Part shown: one piece after another, positions 26,323 to 34,161 of the stretch
How the letters are laid out: every line of letters starts with the position of its first letter
Position numbering within the stretch: the first letter of the stretch is position 1
Origin: Streptomyces sp. NBC_01476
GTDB lineage: Bacteria; Actinomycetota; Actinomycetes; Streptomycetales; Streptomycetaceae
Assembly (NCBI RefSeq): GCF_036227265.1
Contig: NZ_CP109446.1
Span: 3,853,001 to 3,917,000, forward strand
DNA length: 64,000 bases
Reading direction: 5' to 3'
The notes under the pieces: generated by a model
What the model saw: only the letters and a program-made list of their open reading frames with translations
Told to the model about the DNA's origin: nothing
The model's database searches: none
Program-made: the position numbers and the translations under genes

Positions 26323-28215
26323 ATGTCCACCTCAGGCACGCGGCTACGGCTGCCGCGCCGCAGGCCCGGCAAACGGTTCACCGTCGGGCTGGTCGCGGTC
26401 GCCGCCGTCGCGGCGGTCGCCCTCGCGGGCTCGCCCGCCGCGACCGCTTCCCCCTCGGCGGCGTCCGGGTCCTCGGCGCCGGCCGGCTCATCAGCAGCGT
26501 CCGGCTCGTCAGCAGCGTCCGGGTCGTCCGCGCCCGCCGGGTCCACGCCACGGCAGGCCGCCGCCGTACAGCCGAACACCGTGCCGGCCGCCCCGGCCGG
26601 CTTCAGCACCACCTGGAGCGACGACTTCAACGGCGCCGCCAACACCGGTCTGAACACCGACACCTGGCGGTACGACGCCGGCGAGGGCTGGACCTTCGGC
26701 ACCGGTGAGATCGAGACGATGACCAACAGCACCGCCAACGTCTACCAGGACGGCAGCGGCCACCTGGTGCTCAAGGCGCTGCACTCCGGCACCGACCCGA
26801 ACACCAACTGGACCTCGGGCCGGGTCGAGACACAGGCCGACGGCTTCGGCGCGCAGCCCGGCGGCGTGGTCCGGATGCAGGCGTCCATCCAGCAGCCGAA
26901 CGTCACCACCGCCAACGGGGCAGGATACTGGCCCGCGTTCTGGATGCTGGGCTCCCCGCTGCGGGTCGGGGTGCCGTGGCCCGGCTCCGGCGAAGTGGAC
27001 ATCCTGGAGGACATCAACGGCCGCAGTTCGGTCTTCGGCACGCTGCACTGCGGTGTCGGCCAGGGCGGTCCCTGCAACGAGACCAGCGGGGTGGGCAGCG
27101 GCGAGCACGCCTGCGCCGGCTGCCAGACCGGCTACCACACCTACGCGGTGGAGGTCGACCGCTCGACCTCGCCCGAGCAGATCCGCTGGTACCTCGACGG
27201 CGCCAACTACTTCACCCTGAACTCGAACCAGGTCGACGCCACCGCGTGGGCGAACGCCGTCGACCACAGCTTCTACATCATCTTCGACCTGGCGATCGGC
27301 GGCGGCTTCCCGGCCGCGTTCGGCGGCGGCCCCAACGCCGCGACGGTCTCCGGCGGTCAGATGAACATCGACTACGTGGCCGTCTACAACAAGGCGCCGG
27401 CCGCGGCATCGGGCACCAACATCGCCAAGGGCAAGCCCACCACCGCCTCTTCGACCGAGAGCGCCCAGTTCCCGGCGTCCAACGCGACCGACGGCGATGT
27501 CACCACCCGCTGGTCGAGCGGCTTCTCCGACCCGCAGTGGCTCCAGGTCGACCTCGGCCAGAACTACAACCTGACGCACGCCACGGTCACCTGGGAGGCG
27601 GCCGCGGCATCGGCCTACCAGTTGCAGACGTCCACCGACGGCACCAACTGGACGACCGTCTACACCAACAACAACAGTCCCGCCGACATCCAGGACACCG
27701 CACTGAGCAGTACCGGCCGCTACGTTCGGGTCTACGCGACCAGCAGAGCCTCGCAGTACGGCGACTCGCTCTACGAACTCGCCCTCTACGGAACGCCGTC
27801 GTCCGGCGGCAGCAACCCGGGCGGGCCCACCACCCTGCTCTCGCAGGGCAGGACCGCGACCGCGTCCTCGACCGAGAACGTCGGCACCCCGGCGTCCGCG
27901 GCGGTGGACGGCGACACCGGCACCCGCTGGTCGAGCGCCTTCTCCGACCCGCAGTGGCTCCAGGTCGACCTCGGCGCCAGCCACACCATCAGCCAGGTCG
28001 TCCTCAACTGGGAGACCGCCTACGGCAAGGCCTTCCAGCTCCAGACCTCGGCCGACGGCACCAACTGGACCACCGTCTACTCCACCACCACCGCGACCGG
28101 CGGCGTCCAGACCATCCCGGTGACCGGCTCCGGCCGCTACGTGCGGCTGTACGGCACCGCCCGCAGCACCCAGTACGGCTACTCGCTCTGGGAGTTCCAG
28201 GTCTTCGGCAGCTGA
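26323..28215 (+). CDS. Secreted GH16 endo-beta-1,3-glucanase with two discoidin domains
   Basis: Extracellular laminarinase-type enzyme of 630 residues. A signal peptide (RRR then a hydrophobic core, to about residue 43) is followed by a Ser/Ala/Gly linker. The GH16 domain spans about 90-360, with Glu224-x-Asp226-x-x-Glu229 (GEVDILED), the nucleophile/acid-base pair of the family. Two F5/8C (CBM32-like) domains follow (about 365-490 and 500-630), each with the DPQWLQVDLG core. AGGAGAAGG precedes ATG 26323. With the GH87-like enzyme it gives a fungal-wall lytic set. Regulation by a LacI protein is suggested by the upstream palindrome. Confidence 0.92.
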   Translation: MSTSGTRLRLPRRRPGKRFTVGLVAVAAVAAVALAGSPAATASPSAASGSSAPAGSSAASGSSAASGSSAPAGSTPRQAAAVQPNTVPAAPAGFSTTWSDDFNGAANTGLNTDTWRYDAGEGWTFGTGEIETMTNSTANVYQDGSGHLVLKALHSGTDPNTNWTSGRVETQADGFGAQPGGVVRMQASIQQPNVTTANGAGYWPAFWMLGSPLRVGVPWPGSGEVDILEDINGRSSVFGTLHCGVGQGGPCNETSGVGSGEHACAGCQTGYHTYAVEVDRSTSPEQIRWYLDGANYFTLNSNQVDATAWANAVDHSFYIIFDLAIGGGFPAAFGGGPNAATVSGGQMNIDYVAVYNKAPAAASGTNIAKGKPTTASSTESAQFPASNATDGDVTTRWSSGFSDPQWLQVDLGQNYNLTHATVTWEAAAASAYQLQTSTDGTNWTTVYTNNNSPADIQDTALSSTGRYVRVYATSRASQYGDSLYELALYGTPSSGGSNPGGPTTLLSQGRTATASSTENVGTPASAAVDGDTGTRWSSAFSDPQWLQVDLGASHTISQVVLNWETAYGKAFQLQTSADGTNWTTVYSTTTATGGVQTIPVTGSGRYVRLYGTARSTQYGYSLWEFQVFGS

Positions 28216-28257
28216 CCGCGCCCACCCGGCCGGTCGCCGACCCGGTGACCGGCCCCT

Positions 28258-28292
28258 GTGCCCCGGCCCGCCCCCGCGGTGGGCCGGGGCAC
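28258..28292. terminator. Bidirectional terminator hairpin
   Basis: GTGCCCCGGCCC (28258-28269) pairs perfectly with GGGCCGGGGCAC (28281-28292). It lies between the convergent GH16 and uracil-DNA glycosylase genes. Confidence 0.8.
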
Positions 28293-28294
28293 TG

Positions 28295-28948
28295 TCAATC
28301 CCCTTCTTCCCGGCCGGCGTTGAGCGCGGCGAGCTGCTCGGTGAAGATCCGGGCGCCGCCCTGCGCGGGGTGGCGCACCGCGGGCGCGTCGATGCCCGCC
28401 GCGGCCAGCGCGCCCTGGGCCTTGCGGCCGACCGCGACCAGGCTCGTGATGCCGTACACCGCGGCCAGCGCCAGCGCCACCGGGGCGCCCGCGGCGACCT
28501 CGGCGGCGCGGGGCGTGCGGTTGGTGAGCGGGTCCCCCGGCACGTACGGGTGGTGCGGGTAGATCCCCCAGAGCAGCGGCTTGCGGCCCCGCCACCCGGC
28601 GAGCGCGCCCCACACCGCCGCCGAGGACGCCTCCCACTGCGCGGCCGGGTCCGCCGGCACCTCGAACCCGTCGCCCTCCGGCCGGCCGGTGAGCGGCCCC
28701 GGACGCGTGGTGAGCTGCCGCACGCTCATGAAGGGCACGCCGGTGACCGTCATCCCCCGGTAGCCGGGCGCCTCGGCGACCAGCAGCACCTTCGGGGCGA
28801 TCTCCCGCATCAGCTCCAGATAGTGGAGCAGATTCCGGCTCCGCAGCGGCCCGGGGTCCTGCGGCCCGTAGAGCGCCTCCGCGTCCGGCGGGGCGGGCAG
28901 CGCGCGTACGGTCTCCAGGAACCGGTGCAGGTCCGCGCTCGCCGTCAC
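28295..28948 (-). CDS. Uracil-DNA glycosylase superfamily protein
   Basis: Protein of 217 residues resembling actinobacterial uracil-DNA glycosylases. KVLLVAEAPGYRGMTVTGVPFMS is broken here by family-typical spacing: AEAPGYRG carries the motif-1 region, and WGIYPHHPY and VRHPAQGG the later loops. It removes uracil or related bases from DNA. A start at GTG 28948 overlaps the TGA of the upstream unknown gene (GTGA), so the two are translationally coupled. The frame is open further upstream but only as a shadow of that gene. Confidence 0.82.
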   Translation of the reverse strand: MTASADLHRFLETVRALPAPPDAEALYGPQDPGPLRSRNLLHYLELMREIAPKVLLVAEAPGYRGMTVTGVPFMSVRQLTTRPGPLTGRPEGDGFEVPADPAAQWEASSAAVWGALAGWRGRKPLLWGIYPHHPYVPGDPLTNRTPRAAEVAAGAPVALALAAVYGITSLVAVGRKAQGALAAAGIDAPAVRHPAQGGARIFTEQLAALNAGREEGD

Positions 28949-29553
28949 CCGAGGTCGTCCGCGAGTGACAGGGGCCGCCGCAGGGCGGTCTGCAGCTCGG
29001 CGGTCCGCTCGGCGGCCAGGCCGAAGCGGGCGTGCCGCAGCTCGGCCGCGTGGTCCGCGATCAGATCGAGGTCGCGCAGCTGACGGCGTACGTCCTCGGC
29101 GCGCAGTTCGTCCGGGTCGTCGGCGAAGTCGTCGTCGTCCTGGGCGACTTCGTCGATCGCTTCGAGGGCCCGGCCGCTGGCGAAGACCGCGAAGTCGGTG
29201 CAGCCGTGGAGATGGCAGAGGGCGGCGTACAGCACCGCCGCCGCGGCCGACTCGTCGGCGTCGTCGGAGCCGTCGGGCCCGTCGTTGTGGCAGTGCTCGC
29301 TCAGGTAGTACGTCCCGAGGCCGTGCTTCACCGTCCGGAACGCCGCCCTGTCGCCGAGCGCGCCGGCCCACACCGCGTCCAGCAGCCCGCGCTGCCCGAG
29401 CGTGTACGCTCGCTGCTCCGCCGCCGGCAACTGCTCGTGCGCCCGCAGCAGCCGCTCCGCCACCGCCGCGGCGAACACCGTCCGCTCCCCTTCCGAAGCA
29501 GCGCCCAGCCGCTCCGTGACCTCCCCGTGCAACGCCTTCCACACGTGCGCCAC
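28945..29553 (-). CDS. Hypothetical protein coupled to uracil-DNA glycosylase
   Basis: I do not recognise this protein. It is about 202 residues, all-helical in appearance, with a central acidic stretch (VAQDDDDFADDPDEL) and a Cys/His-containing segment (LSEHCHNDG, ALCHLHGC). No membrane segment or signal peptide is seen. GTG 29553 is favoured because AGAGGTGAG lies about 9 bases upstream. ATG 29595 would add 14 residues. Its stop overlaps the glycosylase start, so a linked role in DNA repair is possible but unproven. Confidence 0.65.
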   Translation of the reverse strand: MAHVWKALHGEVTERLGAASEGERTVFAAAVAERLLRAHEQLPAAEQRAYTLGQRGLLDAVWAGALGDRAAFRTVKHGLGTYYLSEHCHNDGPDGSDDADESAAAAVLYAALCHLHGCTDFAVFASGRALEAIDEVAQDDDDFADDPDELRAEDVRRQLRDLDLIADHAAELRHARFGLAAERTAELQTALRRPLSLADDLG

Positions 29554-29721
29554 CAACCCGTTCTCACCTCTCCGCGTCGAACCCGGCCCATCCACCCGTA
29601 CGCAACGGCACGCTACGCGCCCTGTCCCTCCCCCGACCTCCCAACACGTGCCCCACCACCCGCTTCAGGCCCCGGCGACGGGGGCGTCAGGCCCGGGGAG
29701 GTGTCATCGGGCCTGCTTAAC

Positions 29722-30264
29722 ATGCTCGGAAGGCTGGGTGATGAAGGGGACGGTGGAGTGCGGGTGCCAAGCGGAGCGGAGCGGGCGGGGGCGCTGCCGG
29801 CGGCGGTGGGCGGGATGACGCTGCTGGTGGCGGCGGTCATCGTGCACGACCTGGCGGCCGGACGGGTGGTGCTGCTGCGGCGGGGCGAGAGGGCGAAGTT
29901 CGGGCAGGGGATGTGGGACCTGCCGTCGGGGAAGAGCGACCCGGGGGAGGCGGTCACGGCCACCGCCGTGCGGGAACTGGCGGAGGAGACCGGACTGGTG
30001 GTGCGCCCCGGCGCGCTGCGGCTGGTGCACGTCATCCACGGCGCGTGGGGTGTGGAGTCGCCGAACGGCTTCCTCACCGTGGTGTTCGCGGCGCACGAAT
30101 GGAGCGGGGAACCGGTCAACACCGAACCCGGCAAGCACGACCGGGTCGGCTGGGTCCCGGTCGGCGCGCTCCCCGAGCCCTTCGTCCCCTCCACCGGCCG
30201 CGCCCTGCGCGGCTACCTGGCCGGCGAGAGCGCCCCGGGGATCTCGGAGCACGGCTGGCCCTAG
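29722..30264 (+). CDS. Nudix hydrolase
   Basis: Pyrophosphohydrolase of about 180 residues. A full Nudix box is present: GKSDPGEAV followed by RELAEETGLV, giving the Mg2+-binding helix. LPSG and VVLLRRGERAKFGQGMW precede it as in MutT/NTP-type members. Possible starts are ATG 29722, GTG 29758 or ATG 29815. The last would begin just before the beta-grasp core, and none has a strong ribosome site. The stop overlaps the convergent dehydrogenase stop by 4 bases. Substrate unknown. Confidence 0.83.
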   Translation: MLGRLGDEGDGGVRVPSGAERAGALPAAVGGMTLLVAAVIVHDLAAGRVVLLRRGERAKFGQGMWDLPSGKSDPGEAVTATAVRELAEETGLVVRPGALRLVHVIHGAWGVESPNGFLTVVFAAHEWSGEPVNTEPGKHDRVGWVPVGALPEPFVPSTGRALRGYLAGESAPGISEHGWP

Positions 30265-31235
30265 GTGTATTGCCCGGTGAGCGGGCGGACCGGGGCTGTC
30301 GGGTCGGTGAGGAAGGCCGCGATGTCCTCGACCGCGTCGGCGTAGAAGATCCGGTAGGTCTTCTCGGTGACGTACCCCATGTGCGGGGAGAGGAGCGTGC
30401 GGGGAGCGGTGCGCAGCCAGTGGCCGGCCGGGAGCGGCTCGGTGTCGTAGACGTCCAGCGCCACGCCGGCCGGGCGGGAACCGGTGGTGAGGGCGGCGCG
30501 CAGCGCCTCGGCATCCAGGATCGGGAAGCGGGAGGTGTTCACCAGGTACGCGTCCTCGCGCATGGCGGCCAGTTCGGGCGCGCCGATCAGCCCGCGGGAG
30601 CGGTCGCTGAGCACCATGTGGACGGTGACCACCTTCGCACCGGCGAAGAGTTCCTCCTTGGACACCAGCCGGGCGCCGTGTTCCGCGGCCCGCTCGTGCG
30701 TGAGGTTCGGGCTCCACGCGACGACGTCCATGCCGAAAGCCGCACCGATCGTGGCGACCCGGCCGCCGAGCCGGCCCAGGCCGACCACGCCGAGCACCTC
30801 CCCGTCCAGGTCCTGCGCGATGGTGGACTGCCACCCGCCGGCCCGCATCCGGGCGTCGGCTGCCCCCACGTCACGCAGCAGCCCGAGGATGAGCGCCCAG
30901 GTCAGCTCGGAGGTGCCGGGCGAGTGCGCCCGGGTGCCGCACACGGTGATGCCGAGGTCGGCGGCCGCGGCCAGGTCGAAGGAGGCGTTGCGCATCCCGG
31001 TGGTGACCAGCAGCCGCAGCTTCGGCAGCCGCTCCAGCACCGTGCGCGGGAACGGCGTGCGCTCACGCATCGCCACGATCACCTCGAACGGGGCCAGCGC
31101 GGCGACCAGTTCGTCCTCGTCGGCGATGTGCCGGTCGAAGCAGGTCACCGACGAGCCGGGCAGCTGCCCGGACCAGTCCGCCATGGCCGGGGCGACCTGC
31201 TGGTAGTCGTCCAGCACGGCGATCGATACGGACAC
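30261..31235 (-). CDS. NAD-dependent D-2-hydroxyacid dehydrogenase (last gene of catabolic operon)
   Basis: Two-domain D-isomer 2-hydroxyacid dehydrogenase of 324 residues. It has the NAD loop GLGRLGGRV and the catalytic Arg (NTSRF), Glu (DVYDTEPLP) and His (SPHMGY). It reduces a 2-oxoacid or oxidises a 2-hydroxyacid in the cytosol. Its start overlaps the stop of the alpha/beta hydrolase gene. The 12-gene minus-strand operon ends here, converging on the Nudix gene. A second member of the family lies at 35950-36924 in the same operon, so two steps or two substrates are implied. Confidence 0.9.
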   Translation of the reverse strand: MSVSIAVLDDYQQVAPAMADWSGQLPGSSVTCFDRHIADEDELVAALAPFEVIVAMRERTPFPRTVLERLPKLRLLVTTGMRNASFDLAAAADLGITVCGTRAHSPGTSELTWALILGLLRDVGAADARMRAGGWQSTIAQDLDGEVLGVVGLGRLGGRVATIGAAFGMDVVAWSPNLTHERAAEHGARLVSKEELFAGAKVVTVHMVLSDRSRGLIGAPELAAMREDAYLVNTSRFPILDAEALRAALTTGSRPAGVALDVYDTEPLPAGHWLRTAPRTLLSPHMGYVTEKTYRIFYADAVEDIAAFLTDPTAPVRPLTGQYT

Positions 31236-32110
31236 TACGGCTTCTCCTTCGCGGTGACCTGCCGGAGGAACTCCACCGACAGCTCATTGAATCGTGCCGG
31301 GTACTCGATCTGCGGGAAGTGCCCGCACTCGTCGAAGATGTGCAGGCCGGCGTCCGGAACGGCGGCGTGGATCCCCGCGGCCTCCGACACGTCCCCCATC
31401 GGGTTGTGCCGGCCCCAGAAGACCAGGGTCGGTGCGGAGATCCGGGCCATCCGCTGCGGCGTCAGCAGATTGCGCGCCCGCACCTCGGGGTCCTGCATGC
31501 ACAGCAGGTGCGGCAGGGCCTTCTGGAACGCGGGCCGGTGGTAGATCTCGTAACGCACGTCGACCAGTTCCTCGTCCACGCTCCCGGGGTCGTAGAGGAG
31601 GCCGGCCAGCCGCTCGCGGGTGTAGCGGCGCTCCGGGCTGGTGACGGCGAGCGTGGTGGTCTCCCGGATGCGGCGCATGATCGCCGGCACCGCCCGGGTG
31701 CCGCCGGAGGCGACCAGTTGCAGGCTGCGGACCCGCTCCGGGTGCACGCCGGCGAACCACGCCGCGACCCAGCCGCCCAGTGACTCACCGACCAGGTGCA
31801 CCCGGTCCAGGCCGCGCGCGTCCAGATAGTCGAGCAGGTGCTGGACGTAGTCCGGGACTTCGCAGTCGTGCTCGGCGGAGTCGGTGAAGCCGTGGCCGAG
31901 CATGTCGACGGCGTGGGCGGCGAATCCGGCGTCGGCGTAAGCGCGCACATTGCCGGCCCAGACCTCCAGGTGGCTGCTGGTGCCGTGCAGCAGGACGACG
32001 GCCTCGCGGGCGCCGGCCCCCTCGACCCGCAGGGAACGGGTCCGCACCCCGGCGGCGTCGACGAACTCCACGGCGAACGGGCCGTCCGACAGCCGGGTCC
32101 AGATGCTCAT
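31235..32110 (-). CDS. Alpha/beta hydrolase (MhpC/meta-cleavage hydrolase-like)
   Basis: Hydrolase of 291 residues. Oxyanion region LLHGTSSHLEVW, nucleophile elbow GESLGG (Ser near residue 121), an acidic residue in VFWGRHNPMGD and the final His in DECGHFPQIE form a normal triad. The C-terminal GHFPQIEYPARFNEL is typical of C-C bond hydrolases acting on ring-cleavage products and of related esterases. Its start overlaps the cupin stop by 4 bases. The substrate is unknown. An aromatic or dicarboxylic intermediate is suggested by the neighbours. Confidence 0.87.
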   Translation of the reverse strand: MSIWTRLSDGPFAVEFVDAAGVRTRSLRVEGAGAREAVVLLHGTSSHLEVWAGNVRAYADAGFAAHAVDMLGHGFTDSAEHDCEVPDYVQHLLDYLDARGLDRVHLVGESLGGWVAAWFAGVHPERVRSLQLVASGGTRAVPAIMRRIRETTTLAVTSPERRYTRERLAGLLYDPGSVDEELVDVRYEIYHRPAFQKALPHLLCMQDPEVRARNLLTPQRMARISAPTLVFWGRHNPMGDVSEAAGIHAAVPDAGLHIFDECGHFPQIEYPARFNELSVEFLRQVTAKEKP

Positions 32111-32499
32111 ACGACCGGCCTCGCGAAGGGCTCGCCGAGCTGCGGGGCGGGGGCCTCGATCGCCAGGTGGACGGTCTCGGCGTCGGTGTCGTTCCAGTTG
32201 CGGTGCGGGACGTTCTTCGGGAAGACGACCAGGCTGCCGGCCGGCGCCTGCTGGACGGCGCCGTCCACCTCGACGGTCATGGTGCCGGCCAGTACGAAGA
32301 AGACCTGCTCGACGACGTGGGTGTGCAGGCCCTCGGGGGAACCGCCGCCAGGCGGGGTGCGGATGTACTTGACGGCCACGCTGTCGGCCCCGCTGGTGCG
32401 GTCGAGCAGTTTCTGTGAGAGCCGCTCGTCGGGGGCGAGGGCGGCGAAGCGCGCGAGGTCCACTGGGCGCACGTAGGCGAATCCGGGTTCGTCGGTCAA
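32107..32499 (-). CDS. Cupin-domain protein
   Basis: Single-domain cupin of 130 residues. Motif 1 is GLHTHVVEQVFFVLAG and motif 2 is PAGSLVVFPKNVPHRNWN. They supply two His, one Glu and one more His as probable metal ligands. Such small cupins act as dioxygenases, isomerases or binding proteins. The reaction cannot be read from the sequence. It lies in the operon between the CMD-family gene and the hydrolase. Confidence 0.85.
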   Translation of the reverse strand: MTDEPGFAYVRPVDLARFAALAPDERLSQKLLDRTSGADSVAVKYIRTPPGGGSPEGLHTHVVEQVFFVLAGTMTVEVDGAVQQAPAGSLVVFPKNVPHRNWNDTDAETVHLAIEAPAPQLGEPFARPVV

Positions 32500-32536
32500 C
32501 GGTCTGTTCTCTCTCTCGGAGCCGGTCGGTCGGGTC

Positions 32537-33187
32537 TCACGGTGCCGCGGGCGGGTCGGACGCCCTCGGTGGCCAGGGTACGGAGGCGCCTTCGGGGAGC
32601 GGGACCTCGAAGGCGTTGAGGACCATCGAGCTGAGGCAGTAGTAGCCGGTGAGGCTGACCAGTTCCACCAAGGGCCGCTCGCCGAGCAGCGCCAGCGCGG
32701 CGTCGTACCGCTCCCGGTCCACCGCGCCGGTGTGCACCAACTGGTGGACGAAGGCGTGCACGACCCGGTCGGCGTCCTTGTCGAAGCCAGGTTCTGCCTT
32801 CCCCGCCGCGATGTCCCGGATCGCCGCTTCGGGCAGGCCGGCGTTGCGGCCGTAGAGGTCGTGCCGCAGCCAGGCGAAGTCGGCGTGCCAGCGGGCCGCC
32901 ACCGTGAGGATCACCAACTCCCGGTGGCGGGGCTCCAGTTCCGAGTCGTAGCGGAGCAGGGCGCCGAGTCCCGCCACCGCCCGTCCGATCCGGGGGCTGC
33001 GCAGCAGCACGTCGAACGGCCCGGTCAGAAACCCTTCGGGCCGTACCGCGGTGGCGCCCCGCGGGCCCTGACCCAGCTCGTCCCACATCTCCCGCTGGGC
33101 CTTGGTCAGCCGGCCTTCCCGCAGGGGTTCGAGCCGGCCCCGTACGCCGGTGCCCGCGCTGCCGCCGCTGTCCGCCGCCGTTCCCAT
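32537..33187 (-). CDS. Carboxymuconolactone decarboxylase-family protein
   Basis: All-helical CMD/AhpD-fold protein of 216 residues. It has the family's ELVILTVAARWHADFAW segment. The Cys-x-x-Cys of peroxidase-type members is absent, and Trp/His take that place, as in decarboxylase- and hydrolase-like relatives. It begins 4 bases after the SDR stop codon (33192). In catabolic operons relatives often act after ring cleavage or on lactones. Function here is inferred only. Confidence 0.82.
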   Translation of the reverse strand: MGTAADSGGSAGTGVRGRLEPLREGRLTKAQREMWDELGQGPRGATAVRPEGFLTGPFDVLLRSPRIGRAVAGLGALLRYDSELEPRHRELVILTVAARWHADFAWLRHDLYGRNAGLPEAAIRDIAAGKAEPGFDKDADRVVHAFVHQLVHTGAVDRERYDAALALLGERPLVELVSLTGYYCLSSMVLNAFEVPLPEGASVPWPPRASDPPAAP

Positions 33188-33191
33188 GCCG

Positions 33192-34061
33192 TCAGGCCAC
33201 CGTCGCCGCGGCGGCCTCGGCGGCCTTCTTCTCCTCGGCCACCTCGGCGGGGGAGGGCTGGCGGCCGATCTGCTGGCTCTGGCCGCCGTCGACGGGCAGC
33301 GAGACGCCGGTGATGAACGACGCCTCCTCCGAGGCGAGGAAGGTCGCGGCGTAGGCGATGTCCCAGGCGGTGCCCATCTTGCGCCGCAGCGGCACCTCCT
33401 TGTCGCGCTGGGCGACGACCTCCTCGAAGCTGAGGCCGAACTTCTTCACCCGGTTCTCCACCGCGGTGGGGGTGTTGAGCAGGCCGGGGAGGATGACGTT
33501 GCAGCGCACGCCGTACTCCGCGTTGCGGATCGCCACGTGGTTGCTGAGCGCGACCACCGCGGCCTTGGAGGTCTTGTAGCCGACGTACGGGTAGTTGTTG
33601 AAGGCCGCGGCGGAGGAGATGTTGATGATCGAGCCCGACCCCTGCTTCCGCATGATCGGCAGCACGTGCTTGATGGTCAGCACCATGCCCCGCAGGTTGA
33701 TCGCCATCACCCGGTCGAAGGACTCGATGGTGATGTCGGTGATCGTCGCGTCGCCGGCCGCGATGCTCACGCCCACGTTGTTGTGCAGGATGTCGATGCT
33801 GCCCCACAGTTCGTAGGCGGTACGCACCGCGGCGACGACGGTGTCCTCGTCGGTGACGTCGGCCTCGAACGCCTCAGCGGTGCCGCCCTCCGCGCGGATG
33901 GCGGCGACCGTCTCCTGTGCGCCGGCCTTGTTGATGTCCACGCAGAAGACCTTGGCTCCTTCGCGGGCGAACATCAGGGCGACGGCCTTGCCGTTGCCGA
34001 CCGTCCGCCCTTCCAGCTGTCCCGCGCCGAAGATGATGGCGACCTTGCCTTCGAGCCTCAT
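33192..34061 (-). CDS. Short-chain dehydrogenase/reductase of the catabolic operon
   Basis: SDR of 289 residues. The nucleotide loop is altered (FGAGQLEGRTVGNG, where TGxxxGxG is usual), followed by NNVG, NISSAAAF and YKTSK, so the catalytic Tyr and Lys are intact. CVDINK suggests NAD. ATG 34061 is chosen because AAGGAG lies just upstream, inside the longer open frame. The C-terminus has a long Ala/Glu-rich helix (EVAEEKKAAEAAAA). It follows the ThDP enzyme after about 100 bases. Substrate unknown. Confidence 0.87.
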   Translation of the reverse strand: MRLEGKVAIIFGAGQLEGRTVGNGKAVALMFAREGAKVFCVDINKAGAQETVAAIRAEGGTAEAFEADVTDEDTVVAAVRTAYELWGSIDILHNNVGVSIAAGDATITDITIESFDRVMAINLRGMVLTIKHVLPIMRKQGSGSIINISSAAAFNNYPYVGYKTSKAAVVALSNHVAIRNAEYGVRCNVILPGLLNTPTAVENRVKKFGLSFEEVVAQRDKEVPLRRKMGTAWDIAYAATFLASEEASFITGVSLPVDGGQSQQIGRQPSPAEVAEEKKAAEAAAATVA

Positions 34062-34161
34062 GTCCTGCTCCTTCATGGGTGATCGTGGTGGTGCACGGTG
34101 GTGAGGGAAGGGGGCGGCTGCGGCCCCGGGCACAGCAGCCGCCCGGTCCTGTGGCCCCGCC

